Shown here: one piece after another, positions 14,301-25,700 of the stretch
Numbering within the stretch: position 1 is the stretch's first letter
Layout of the letters: each line of letters begins with the position of its first letter
NCBI GenBank assembly: GCA_034687125.1
Contig: JAQGBZ010000109.1
Coordinates: 62,001-126,000 of the forward strand
From: Neelides folsomi
Taxonomy: Eukaryota > Arthropoda > Collembola > Neelipleona > Neelidae
DNA length: 64,000 nt
Reading direction: 5' to 3'
Translations under genes and position numbers: made by a program
The notes under the pieces: generated by a model
Database searches by the model: none
What the model saw: the letters and a program-made list of their open reading frames with translations, nothing else
Told to the model about the DNA's origin: nothing

Positions 14301-15824
14301 TATGATTAATAATAACATAATAATATTAAGATTACCAGTGTCGACATGACCAAGAACACAAACAACGGGAGATCTCAGAATCTTAATGTTTTTAGCCTTT
14401 TCATTTTCTTCTCTTCTTCTCTGAAATGCAAAATAATCGGAAATTACAAACTATACTAAAATCATTATGTTGATTACATTTTTGATAATATTTTTTTAAA
14501 ATTACCTGAATTCTCACAACCGCCTTTTCCTTTTTCTTCTCAACCTCAGATTTCGGTTCATGAATGCTTTCCTCGCTAGCGTCTGAGTCAGAATCGTCTT
14601 CAGAGTCACTTTCAGAGTCAGAGTCTTCGTCGCCTTCTTCGTCATCCTTCTCATCACCATGAGGGGACGGGGTAACCGAAGCAGCGTCTTTAATCTCTTC
14701 AATCTTCATTTCATCAACCATAACAAAGTCCTCTTTGATCTCGTCATCAGAATCTTCGTCCCAAGCATCTTTGACTCCATCCTCAAGTGCATCGCTTTTG
14801 GCAGGTTCTGGACCTTTTTCTTCACTTGAGATGACGTCGACGGTTGACTCGCTCGGGGTCAAATTGCTAGGAGACTCCGAATGAACAGAAGCTTCTTCCG
14901 TGCTCGTCTGAGTTTGGAGTCCTTTCTTGGGACGGATTCTCGTCCCGAGCCTGGCTGGCTTCTTCTCCTTACCCACCTCAGGGACTTCAACTCCCTGGGC
15001 CCTTAAAGCATCCAGCATAGCCTGAGCTCTCTGCTTCTCTTGTCTTTGCTTCGGGGTGAGATACTTCCCTTCAGCCTTCAGTCGTTGAATCTTCTCCTTC
15101 TCCTTTTGTTTCTTACGCTCTTTCTTCTCTTGTTCGAGACGGAGCTACAAAATAATAAAAGAATGAATAAACTAGCCAAATAAGAAACAAATAAATTAAA
15201 TTAATTTTGTAAACCTTTTCAAGCCGAGCATCTTCAGCCTGATCTTTCAACTTGTCCTTTTCTTCTTCTTCTCTAATCAACCTCTCCTCTTCTTCCTTGG
15301 CCTTTCTATTTCGCTCTAGAATGGCGGCCACCTGTTTATTTGACAGCCCCTTTTTCGGCGGCTCTTTCTTCTCCTCTGGTTCCTTCTTGGCCTTCTTCTT
15401 TTTCTTCTTCTTGTCCGACTCTTCCTTGTCCCCACCAGTAGCCTCTCCATCCTCGCACTTCGCATCTCCATCGGCAGTTCCAGAACCGCTCATTTCTGAG
15501 CCCTTCTGCTTCCCCTTGACCGCTCCTATGTCTTCAGCTGATGTGTCAGGTGCTTCACCCGAAGCCGACTCCAAATTGGCTTCTCCGCCTTCATGTTTTT
15601 GCTGGGCCTTCAACTTCTGCTTCAACTTCTTCTCCCTCTTCTTTTGAGCAGCTGTTTTCTCGGCCCTTTCTTCATCGCCTAAAAAGTAAGTAAGAATGAC
15701 TCGACCTTTTTGTTCCTCCTTTACCTTTTCCACTTTCGTTCGTGTCAGGGTCCATGGCAAGATCTGATTGAAGTCGTGACTTGGAAATTTCCTTGGGTTT
15801 CGTTTGATCCCCTGTATCCGCCAT
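5380..15824 (-). CDS. eIF5B: Eukaryotic translation initiation factor 5B, 16 coding exons, 1008 aa
   Basis: Ribosome-dependent GTPase that joins 60S to 40S subunits at the end of cytoplasmic initiation. Coding exons (minus order): 15824-15725, 15678-15215, 15144-14506, 14420-14336, 14241-14108, 14014-13797, 13581-13455, 13360-13193, 13099-12923, 12825-12562, 7842-7766, 7651-7567, 7182-7060, 6854-6759, 5702-5541, 5487-5380. All junctions are GT-AG and the phases close to 1008 codons plus stop. Residues 1-400 are a charged Lys/Glu/Ser tail. The G domain shows GHVDTGKT (about 425-432, split by an intron), a switch I stretch [17 protein letters not shown] (489-494) and NKID (543-546). Beta-barrel, alpha/beta/alpha and C-terminal domains follow, with near-identity to animal eIF5B ([32 protein letters not shown]-like). 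The start MADTGDQTK is chosen because the frame joins exon 2 across a clean donor; a longer upstream ORF is out of frame. The charged tail is shorter than in human eIF5B (about 1220 aa). Confidence 0.97.
6492..6506. repeat. (AC)n microsatellite in eIF5B intron 14
   Basis: Simple AC dinucleotide run inside intron 14 of eIF5B, at the edge of a GC-richer island (about 6020-6530). Confidence 0.9.
7843..12561 (-). other. eIF5B intron 10, 4.7 kb
   Basis: Longest intron of eIF5B, between the exon ending KTSEIP (donor CCA|GTAAGT) and the exon starting YAGIRIGP. Mostly AT-rich sequence, with one GC-richer, stop-poor island at about 8130-8960. I checked for nested exons on both strands and found no ORF with splice signals or family motifs. 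Confidence 0.85.
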
Positions 15825-16272
15825 TTACCAGAATTCACCTTCTCTTCTGCTGTCTGCTTTACTGCAACTCCACGAGATTTTGCGCTTTCCCTCACGGAGC
15901 ACATGAATTTACTTTCGCAGCAATTCGCGGGTAATAGTGTTGACTCAAGGAAGGAGAGCTCTACAGGTTGTTCATAATGCACCAAAAATTCCCCAATTGT
16001 ATTTAATGGACCTTAACATTTATTCATTATAATTATATACCTGTGTTATAGTGAATGATAGGATGATTTTAATTTTTTTTAAGTGATAATGATAAATAAT
16101 TGAAGTAGGAGTAAATTGTATTTCAATTTATCCGCAATATAATTTATATAATAATACGTATTTATGATAAATCATACAGTACTTTTTACAGGTATATTAT
16201 TTGCATAATTTCAGTTAAAGCGTAAATTGTATTCTCTCAAAAAATATATTAATTTTATTAGATAAACATTGG
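15825..16272 (-). promoter_or_regulatory. Spacer holding MMAA 3' end and eIF5B promoter/5' UTR
   Basis: 448 bp separate the MMAA stop codon from the eIF5B start codon, both genes on the minus strand. The MMAA end carries an AATAAA (minus strand) at 16254-16259, only 14 nt after the stop. The eIF5B promoter and 5' UTR must lie in the remainder unless the two are co-transcribed. No TATA box was recognised. Confidence 0.5.
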
Positions 16273-18009
16273 CTATTTGTTTGAATGTATCAATGACTGA
16301 ATAGAAGTAAGAATGATATCAGAAGCAACTCCTGGACTCATTTTTCCATCTCTGACTTTTTCTTTTAACGATTCGGTCAGAGACGAAATTTTTGGATCAA
16401 GAAGAAGCATGGCTTGGAGGCCATCGTTGACATGAGTCCACATCCACACAACTCTCTGTGCTGCACGTTTATTGTCAAAATCATCCCTAGTGTCCTCTTG
16501 ATATTTGCAAACTGCATTCCAAAACGAATCAAGGCCTTCCTTCGTTTTTGAAGAAACTCTCAATACCTAAAGATAAAAGAGATGTTTATTTAACTTTCTA
16601 AATGGACGTCATTCACTTATCATTAATACTTATCTTTCATATTTACTATGCAAATTAAAACATCAGAGAGGGATATTGTTTATTTATTGCATTTTTTAAT
16701 AGAAAGGTTCTGAGTTCTTGAGGCAACTTTTAAGTATAAGTAAATAACATATAAATATTAATACCTTTGGTTTCCATTTATCACTCTGAGATCTGATGAA
16801 TTTGAGAGCAGCTGTAAACTCGTATTGAGTCCTATGAGCAGGTCCTTCAAGATCTCCGTCAGATTTAGTAACAAGAAGAATATCAGCCTTTTCGACAATC
16901 CCTCGTTTAACTCCTTGGAGTTCGTCACCCCCGCCCGGGGACAGCAGAAGGACGAAAATGTCGACCATGTTGCAAACCGCATACTCCGATTGCCCAACTC
17001 CTGGCAAAAAATAAAAAATGTTTCCTTTCTAATAATCTTAAAATTTATATATTCTTAAAATTAATTCAATGATAGTCCAATTTTTAAAATTTGACTTTTT
17101 GGCGAATTTAGAAATAATTTTTGCTCACCAACAGTTTCCACGATGATGATATCGTAACCAGCATATTCACAAACGAGGATAGCTTCGTTGGTCGATCGCG
17201 TTACACCACCCAAATGTCCACGAGTTGGAGATGGACGAATAAACGCATTTGGATCCCTTGTCAGCTCAGGCATCCGCGTTTTATCCCCGAGCAAAGAACC
17301 TCCTTTGTTCCCAATGATTTGATTTTTAACAATTTGTTACTTCGCTCAACCTTCTTCGTCTCAACCTGTTGTCGTCGATGATGGATCGACGGCTAAAACT
17401 GCAACTCTTTTCCCCATTCCAGCCAAATACTTCCCAAGAACTTCAATGAATGAAGATTTCCCAGCTCCAGGAGGTCCAGAGAGGCCTAAGGAAAGAACCA
17501 TTAAATAAATATACATTTTCTTTGTATACTCGAAATACAAATTGTTACATTTAGAAAATTCAAAGTACATATTTCGTAAATTTTACCAATTCGTATGCTT
17601 TTGATGATTTTCGAATCCTCTAGTATTTTGTTTAATATTTTTTGAGCGGTTTTTCTCTTCATTTTATGTTCAGTTTCAACAAGTGTAATCACAGTTGCAA
17701 GACTAGCTCTGTCTCCATCTTTTAACTTTTTAACTATATTCTCAACAAATATGTCATCTGATTTTGTAATAGTGGAATAAGCAGTATATTGATTCGATAT
17801 AATTCTTTGATGAAAGCATTGGGACCCAACTTTGGTCGGCTAAGCAATGAATAAACGAAATTATACATTATTAATAATCAAATTTTCATTAAATTAAATT
17901 TAACTAAAGGCCACAATATGAATAAGACCACAATGTTGAGTATAAAAATCTTGTGGTTTAGAAATTTTGAATATTAGCTTACCAACGAATTGGCTAACTT
18001 TCTGAACAT
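16273..18009 (-). CDS. MMAA: Methylmalonic aciduria type A protein homologue (mitochondrial B12 GTPase), 6 exons, 367 aa
   Basis: G3E-family mitochondrial GTPase (MMAA/MeaB/ArgK) that gates adenosylcobalamin loading into, and protects, methylmalonyl-CoA mutase. Exons: 18009-17983, 17839-17587, 17485-17366, 17302-17129, 17000-16765, 16566-16273; all GT-AG, phases close to 367 codons plus stop. The first exon encodes only MFRKLANSL, the start of a basic, acid-free N-terminus fitting a mitochondrial presequence. Walker A is GPPGAGKS (about 97-104). Further family blocks are [33 protein letters not shown], the [14 protein letters not shown] Walker-B/switch region, and the guanine-recognition stretch LVTKSDGDL. 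Human MMAA is about 418 aa, so the difference lies mainly in the N-terminal leader. A small exon upstream of the leader cannot be excluded. Confidence 0.95.
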
Positions 18010-19737
18010 GGTTCTGATCTGATGAAGAAAGATTCAAAATCTCTGTAAATATTATTTATGAAAATTAATTTTGATGGGATATTTTATACTTGTATGGAAG
18101 GAAGTTGAAGGATGATCATTTGAAGGAATTTTGGGAATTTGGACAACCAAGAGAGTGGAAGATGTAAAGGAGGTAATTGGATTATTTAATAAATTGAATC
18201 TCGATGTATAGATCTTCTTTTAAGTAGGTAAAGTAGGAATGATGGCACAAATGTGAGAATAGAAGATGCCGGATTGCCAATGTTTAAGGCCGAGAGAACG
18301 AGAATCAGGGCCTCATTTTCCTCACACAAAATGGGATAAATAGCTATATAGATGGATAGGCTTATAACAATCTGGTTGAAACTTTATCTCCTCTCTACAT
18401 GAAGCTTCTCTTTATATTCCCACTCATGCCCCAGGGATCTTCTACATACATTCAATTCCTCAAAGGGGGGTATGTGGCATTTTTCTCAACTTAAACCCAG
18501 TAAATGGGTTTAAAATAGTATTAAACAATGATTCTAAATATCTAAATAGCAATTCTAAACATTTTAAAATTAACGAAAAATTAAGTATTTAGCGAAATGT
18601 TTATTAAATAAAGAAACTTACAATAAAGTCTTTTATTACAACTACTTCTAATAATAAATAACAATATAGCATAGGTTGGGAATTTGACTGGTTTTAACTG
18701 GTTTTTAGGCTGGTTAAAACTGAATAGAACTAGTTTTATTTATATCGACTTTTATGTTATGCTTTAACATGGGATATTTTATCCAGTTATCGTTATATCC
18801 AGCCTTGCCTAAAAAACCAGTCAAATCTCTCGGCCTAGAATATAGCCGTAATAACATCTAGGTAATATCGTTTTTCCCTTTAAGAAAAAGATGAACGGTT
18901 TACAATTCCTACCGCATTTTTAACATTGTCAAAATATAATTTGCCTTTCCAAAATAAGTCAACACGAGTGAGTTGTCACTTACGAATATTTAACTCTATG
19001 TCATCCATTATTTCATATAGATTCATCCAAAACCATTCGATCGTGGTAATGAATTTGAACTTAAATGTAATTGAAACCCTTTTATAATTCATCGAGTGAG
19101 ATTCCTTTTAAATTTCGATGCCCCCTCTGTAACCCTGCTTGGTTGGGTATGTGTGAGGATGCGTTTGTGTTGGTAAACGGCATCAGCTGCTATGCGTCTC
19201 TCTGCGTGGATATATGGGCTATTTCCTATGCGTGTAATGAGCTTTGTATGTGTGTAAAGGAGTCGGGCGATTCCACTCCCTTTCCCCACCTCCCGACTAC
19301 AGTTGGAGCTGACGCACTTTACGCAGTGTTTCTACTTCGTCTGCCTCCACCCCCCAATTGCCCCGAAATCCGCCGCCATCCCCGCCTCCAAGAATCTCGC
19401 CATTGTTTGCCGAGGAGCTCTGCCGTTGGAGAAGAGACTCTATCGCCCTTGTGACCCGCTTTAACTCATTTCAGGACCCTTTGACTGGACTGTTTACCAA
19501 GGAGTGTAGACACTGCAGCGCATGTTGTAGGCCAAGGAAAGCAAGATGGTCGAGAGGAGTTTTTGGGGAATCATTTCTTTGATTCTGCCCTCTCATGACC
19601 TGAGGAACGAGACTGATTCTCAACATAAATAGTCTTTTCAAGAGCTTCACCATGGGGAGAAAGGAAGATGCGTAGAGGAGGAGGAGGCGGCTATCGGAAG
19701 CTGCAGTCGGAGCACGTGTCCCTCCGAGGCCGACGAA
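18010..19737. promoter_or_regulatory. Divergent intergenic region between MMAA and Met
   Basis: About 1.7 kb between the MMAA start codon (minus) and the first Met coding exon (plus). The Met-proximal part (about 19100-19737) is GC-richer and probably holds the Met 5' UTR and promoter. An imperfect inverted repeat lies at 18681-18827. A 127-codon open stretch at 19071-19454 has no protein-like motif and is probably untranslated. Confidence 0.5.
18681..18827. repeat. Imperfect inverted repeat, MITE-like (about 150 bp)
   Basis: The left arm, beginning AATTTGACTGGTTTT and ending TTAGGCTGG, is mirrored by a right arm CCAGCC...AAAAAACCAGTCAAAT. The arms are imperfect, about 30 bp, around an AT-rich core. 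This is the layout of a miniature inverted-repeat element, but no target duplication is clear. Confidence 0.45.
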
Positions 19738-22700
19738 ATGGCCACGACTCCAAGCGTCAAATCCGAATTTGACAGCGAGGAAGTGGCCTCCAAATCATCA
19801 TCCCCATGTAGCAACAGCTCCAACAACAACGGACCTCCGGACCCTCTAAACCTCGATGACCCGGACGCTCAACTCGACGACCCTCCTCTCCAATCCTCAA
19901 GTTTACCACCAAGGTACTGAACATTCAATAATACCAGAAAAATACATTCATTCTAAGATAACTAACTTGAGATGAGTAGAATAACACTAATTTGGTCTCA
20001 TCGTCGATTAGGGAAGTTGCTGTTGTAGTCGAAACCCGAGTTCATTTATTGGTACATATTCGATATATCAACATTTACATATGTGTAAGATAAGTTTTCG
20101 ATCAAATTTAATTTGATAGATATTATACCAGGTTAATTAAACATGAGTATATTTCCGAATATTAATATATTTTATTTACAATAAGTATAAGTAAATTAAT
20201 TTGCCTAGTATAACATCACTTCTAACTCATTCATTAATACCTATATGTAAATATTAGGTAATCGTACCATTATCCTATTATCATTGACTTGAGATTTCCA
20301 CGAATTTGTCAAGTATATGAAACTGACTGATTATGAGTTAAAAATACGATTGGCTCTTAATTACGATGTGTGGTAGTATCTACTCAACTCTTTAAATAAC
20401 ATCATGCTAAAATATTAAGATAAAGATTCAGAAATGAACAGAACATCTATGAGCTCTGGGAATTATTGATTAATGCTGAATTCTATAATTAAATTATTTA
20501 ATAGGTTGGCAAATGGGATAGAGCGAGAGAAAATAGATCCAATATTTGATGAATTATTAAATTTGTTCAAATTACCGTCTGTTGAGTTTCGAAGCTAAGT
20601 CTCATAATCCACATTTAAATAACTATTAGGGCCGTTAGAGCCTGTCAGATAATAAGGATAAGAGTCAGGGATTGTTCGGTAATCAAGGCTTTGTCTTCAA
20701 GATTTATTTGGCTAGGGAGAGAATCTCAAAATGGTTCTGGAGAGGATGATTGAGGAGTTTAGTTCACGCAGCAGTGGAGCTTCTGATGACGATCTACGTC
20801 AATATGAGGGGAAATAAAATATATATATATTATTATGGGCATACCTACATACATACACGCTGGGATGAAGTGAGGTGGTTCGGGGATCCAGCGTTCGCAC
20901 AAACTCGCATGTTGCAGAAATCTGTCAACGGGGGATCTATCGGGTTTTTGCTAACTTGCCTTCGAATTGCATTCGCAGTTAACAGTTGACCTTCCACGAG
21001 AGCTGAAGGAGCTTCTTCTCCAAACCAACGTGAAGGAACCCCCCAACTACACTCACACTATTACATATAGATTTTCAAATACCTAGACGTACAAAAGTTG
21101 AGATACAAAAAAGGTACATTTAATTTGCATCCATTTATATTATCAAAACTATCACTACAGAATTTATTTTTTTAATTTTGTATCGCCCTTAAGGGACAAG
21201 GATCAATCAGCCCTTATTTAAGGAAGGGTCCATTGCCAATAAGCTAATTAAATTAAACATTTATTAGGTAAAAGTGGTTCAATTCAGAGCTCGAATAACA
21301 ATAAGTTAAAGAATCCCAACCATTGCAAATCTGCACATTCAATTAAATTGACCATTTAAAAGTTCACATATCTAAATATTATTGACAATGGAGCTCGAAC
21401 AGCAATTCTATCTCAACTATCCTTATAATAAGGAATACGACCATTTGCCGTACAGGTAATTATTCAATTTTATACTTTACCTTCTAATTAAAACTTCCCA
21501 CTTTTGGAAACGTTTGAAATAGGGCTAATTGAGGAATGATGGAAGATCAAAGATGGTCAGAGTAAGGGTTGAGGAAAGAGATCCATTGATTAGAAGTTTT
21601 GCACTCGTAGCCGTAGGTCAGGGATTGACTTTGCCAACTCGCTCTACTCGGAGAACACGCTAAAAACTCTTTTATAGTAAATGTACAACATGTTGCCTAT
21701 ACATAGCTATGTATAGGATACTACGATATTAAATTTGTCCGTGTGAAACTCAAAACCCCTCCGGAGACACCAAATCTCATTTCTCTCCTCCAATCTGCCA
21801 AATAGCCTCTCCATTTATCATATTACTCAAAATAATTGTTTTATTTTTAACGAAGAGGACGCGGGGGTTTAAATATCAATAACAAATTACTTTTGATCTT
21901 TTCCATATTACATTAAATCTTTTGCCATTTCCTTGATGAATCTCTCTGTAGATTATGGTCAATTATCATAATGGAATTGTTGCAGCAGTGCGCAGTGGAA
22001 GTTGTGATGCGGAACAGCGAACGTAGATCTCCTTGTAGAACATATTTAGCATCATAATTTATATATGTTTCTCTCATTGTCCTCATGTCCATTTTCCACC
22101 ACTTCTTGGGTTGAGGAAGGGAATGGGCACAGTTGAGGTATTTTATTGTGAGCGAATGTGCTATTGTGGGTATACCATAAATGCTATTCCTAATTTACAA
22201 TTCAGAGCCAATTCCTTACCAATGAATTGGAGAGAATTTTGCACTTTGTTTTACATCATTGGTTCTTTAATTACTTTTATGTAAATGTATTTATTTAATG
22301 TATAGGAGGCAATATGGAAATTGTATGTTAATTCTCCATGAAGTATTAAACCCTGGAGGATTTTGCAAAACTTTTTGGCAGATATCTCCAATAAACCTGA
22401 ATTTCCGCCTTGTGCTGACAAGTTTCTCGAAAGCTACAGATAGTTTAGATTATTAACATCGTTTTCTTATTCATAGGAACCTACCTTATATATAAAATAT
22501 GTCACTTGTATAATATAATAGTTCCTATTAGTTAATCGATGAGCCCGAGGGTGATTTTGAGTGTTGACAACATGAATGGCCCTTTTCTGGAAATATCTTC
22601 CGTTTTTGCCATATATTGATTCCTCTTTCCGTGTGGTATGCAAAATAGCCTTCTAATTCACTTGTATGGAAGAATTATTACTAGAATCATACAGGACATT

Positions 22701-25700
22701 AATTCGCTTGTTTGACCAAGGAGCAAATATTCTTATCCATTTTATTGGAATTTGTGTCTAAAATGGAATATTTAGCATGGTAATCAAACAATGCCATAAT
22801 AGCATAGTCTTTTGGACAAAGCGGCGCATCTCTATTTTCAATATTTTATTAGTTTGTCAATACTAGAGTTTGCCTTATCAGCTGAACTCCGTTCGATAAT
22901 AGACTATAAGAGGGACCTGACCTTGTCATTTTTCCGAAGCCTTCTAAATAATAAGGCCTTGAGTGTTAAAAACTTTGTACATAGAAAAGCTCATCATGCT
23001 CAGGCATCATCTATCATTTGATTTTGAATCGGTGTTCAAAACGTAAATAAAGAAACTTTTGTTAAGCTGCATTTTAAACATTTGCCAATATTTCTATCTC
23101 GGAAAGAAGGAAATTGGAATATTTAGAGTATGTAAAATGGGTCTTTTATTGTGAATTGAAACGCCTTTAGAAGTGCGGGATTAGGAAAAGTTGCAAATAA
23201 TTTATTCTCTCACTTCAATAACTAGCTCAAATAATAATTTAGAAAAGGTGTTAAAATGAGTTTTTAGTTTATAACTACAAACATACAAAAGTCAATATGT
23301 GTCGTATTTGAACTTATTTATTTGAACTCACTAGAACTTTCATAAAGAGAAAATTGTTTTCATCAGTTATAATGCCAAATGCTAACTACTCACATTCGGA
23401 GAAGATAAAATAAACCTATCCATATCAAAGAGTTCAACGGGTGGAAATGTTTGTTGAATATTTTCGATAAAACAAAGAATCGTTATTATTCGGAGATTGA
23501 AACGATGATGAGATGCTTTGATCAAATGTTTGATCCTATATAAATTGGATTCAAAATTCTAAATCGAGTCAAAGACTTTTAAACTTTTGCCTACTCCAAT
23601 TATGTTATCGGGGGGAATAAAATGGCAGTAAAACCCGGAATAGCTAGATTTGACTCAGGATAATTTCAAGGCAACTTATAATAAAGGAAAATTTTATTCG
23701 CAATAAGTATAATGCTGAAAGAGATCAGTTTCACATAATGCATTAAAAGATCAAGTGTGGCGGTAACGAGGTAGCCTAATATATTTCTAACTTGAGAAGG
23801 CTTCGTTATTGATTACATTTTCTCTTTACCTTTCTGCGTCGTACAAATTTTACAATGGGTAATTTTAGGCTTTTTATCCGCTTGCAAATTCTGACTTTTT
23901 CGCTTCTCATAATTGCTTTTTGATACTTTTGGAAAATAATCAAAGAGCTTCCGTACATTTCATTTACATTTTAATTAATACATTTCATTCCTCTTCATCT
24001 TTTAAGAAATTGAACCAGAGGATTAAATAAATACCTTATTACTATTACGTAGGAAGAGATTATTGAATAAACGCTTTTCTCAAAAATTACTTTTATTCAT
24101 ATTTGGTTTTTCTATTACAACAAATTGCCAATGTTAAATTAGACGTTTATTCTACTGCATTGATCGAATAGGATTAGTATTGGTTTAGGATAGGATTAGG
24201 ATCTATATTTGTATATTTATACATAACAGTAATGAAAATTGTAAATATGTAATTATGTTCATCTTGTTTCACACTTTTTTGCTATCTTGGAAGAAGGTCA
24301 TCTGAGTGAGTTAGTGAGTGGAAGTTATATATGGTAGGATAAAGGCTTGTAAAAGAACAAATACATTTAAGGATCTCTTAAAGCCTTCATTTTTGTTCAA
24401 TCATTGCAGTTGCTAAAATGTGCAGAAATGATGGTCACGATGAGAAAACTGACGAAAGAATTAATATGCTTCTTTACGACCATCACTCACTTCTGCAATT
24501 GCTAATATTGATAGTGCAGTGTGATTCATGGGCTCTTGTGGAAAATCGAATGTGTTCTATACAAATGTTTATGTATAATATCAGCAAAATTTCGCTTATT
24601 CTATTTAATATTATTTTGGCCTTGTACTTTATATGTTCATGACATAAAAAATAATTTAAATTTAAATTTGGAAATGAGATTAAACTATCAATAGGACAGG
24701 GATTTTGATATAAATATTTAATAATTTTTCTATCTGTTTCATTGCCATAAAAACTTAACTAAGCATAGAGGCTCAATTAAACTAACGGGTTCATACAATA
24801 ACCTGATCAAATAAAAACTTACATGCCTATGTGCATGTCCACTGTGAGTTTGAGAAAGATATATAAAATATGCATTTTTATATTCTTGGTACAATTAATA
24901 AATAGTGACATGGAGTATGTTTGTTTATAAAAACTTTCAAGCTTTTAGTGTGAGTCAATTTACATTACGACATAATATACAAATCGTAATTAAATTTTAT
25001 ATATGTTAATTCTCATGCCAGTTTTATTATTTTTATTTTATGGGTATTTGGTATAGCAGAGAAATTTCTCTGGTAAAGTGGTAGTTTATAAAAAATATAG
25101 TTTTTTTATTATTTTTAAATTCCGATTGAATTTTAAATAATTTCACTGTATTAGCCATGCGATTATTTGGAGTGATTGCGAATATCTGCATCCTTTACAA
25201 TAGGATACTTATATGGTTCAATGCCATTCTAAATATTATTCTTTGGTTTGCACTGATGGTAACTTATTATAATGCAAATCTTTGGGACCTTTAACTGACA
25301 AGAATAGCGGATTATCTCGGAAATGATTTAAATTTTATTATTTCTAACGATTCATTTAATAATTCCATGATTTGGAGTAACTTATATTATTTTTATAAGT
25401 TCAATAATTAGTAAACAAAATGTCATTATTTTACTATTTTTTCTTGAATCAACACTGATGTCTTATGTCCATTGTCTTCCAATTCTTTTTAGGAAATTCA
25501 AGTATTCTTTTATAATTTAAATTATTCATCTTTATTGCTTACAGACTTACAGCTCCCTGTATTTCCTATAAAACACGGATATTATTTTTCTAGTTCCTTC
25601 AAAAATTATTTCTTTTAAAATGAGTAAAATAAATATTCAATTTTCTAGATAAATAGAGGTCAGATACATATCTACCATACATACATATATACTATATACT

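Noticed and set aside
15252-15647. 131-codon plus-strand ORF rich in Ser and Phe
   Set aside because: It is the antisense shadow of the Lys/Glu-rich eIF5B exon 2, whose minus-strand frame is continuous with proven exons.
15113-15985. Longer N-terminus for eIF5B starting at 15985
   Set aside because: That start reads through an intron in the wrong frame; the ATG at 15824 joins exon 2 cleanly through GAAAAG|GTAAAG and CTTTTTAG.
19071-19454. 127-codon plus-strand ORF upstream of Met with many Cys
   Set aside because: No family motif or signal peptide; it sits in the GC-richer Met promoter/5' UTR and ends before the phase-matched first exon.
20700-20760. Homeobox-like string (AAGATTTATTTGGCTAGGG...)
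   Set aside because: The resemblance to a homeodomain helix 3 does not survive translation; a stop follows and there is no splice support.
21971-22060. Short ORF starting ATGGAATTGTTGCAG in Met intron 1
   Set aside because: It closes with a stop after about 28 codons and has no donor in the phase needed by the bHLH exon.
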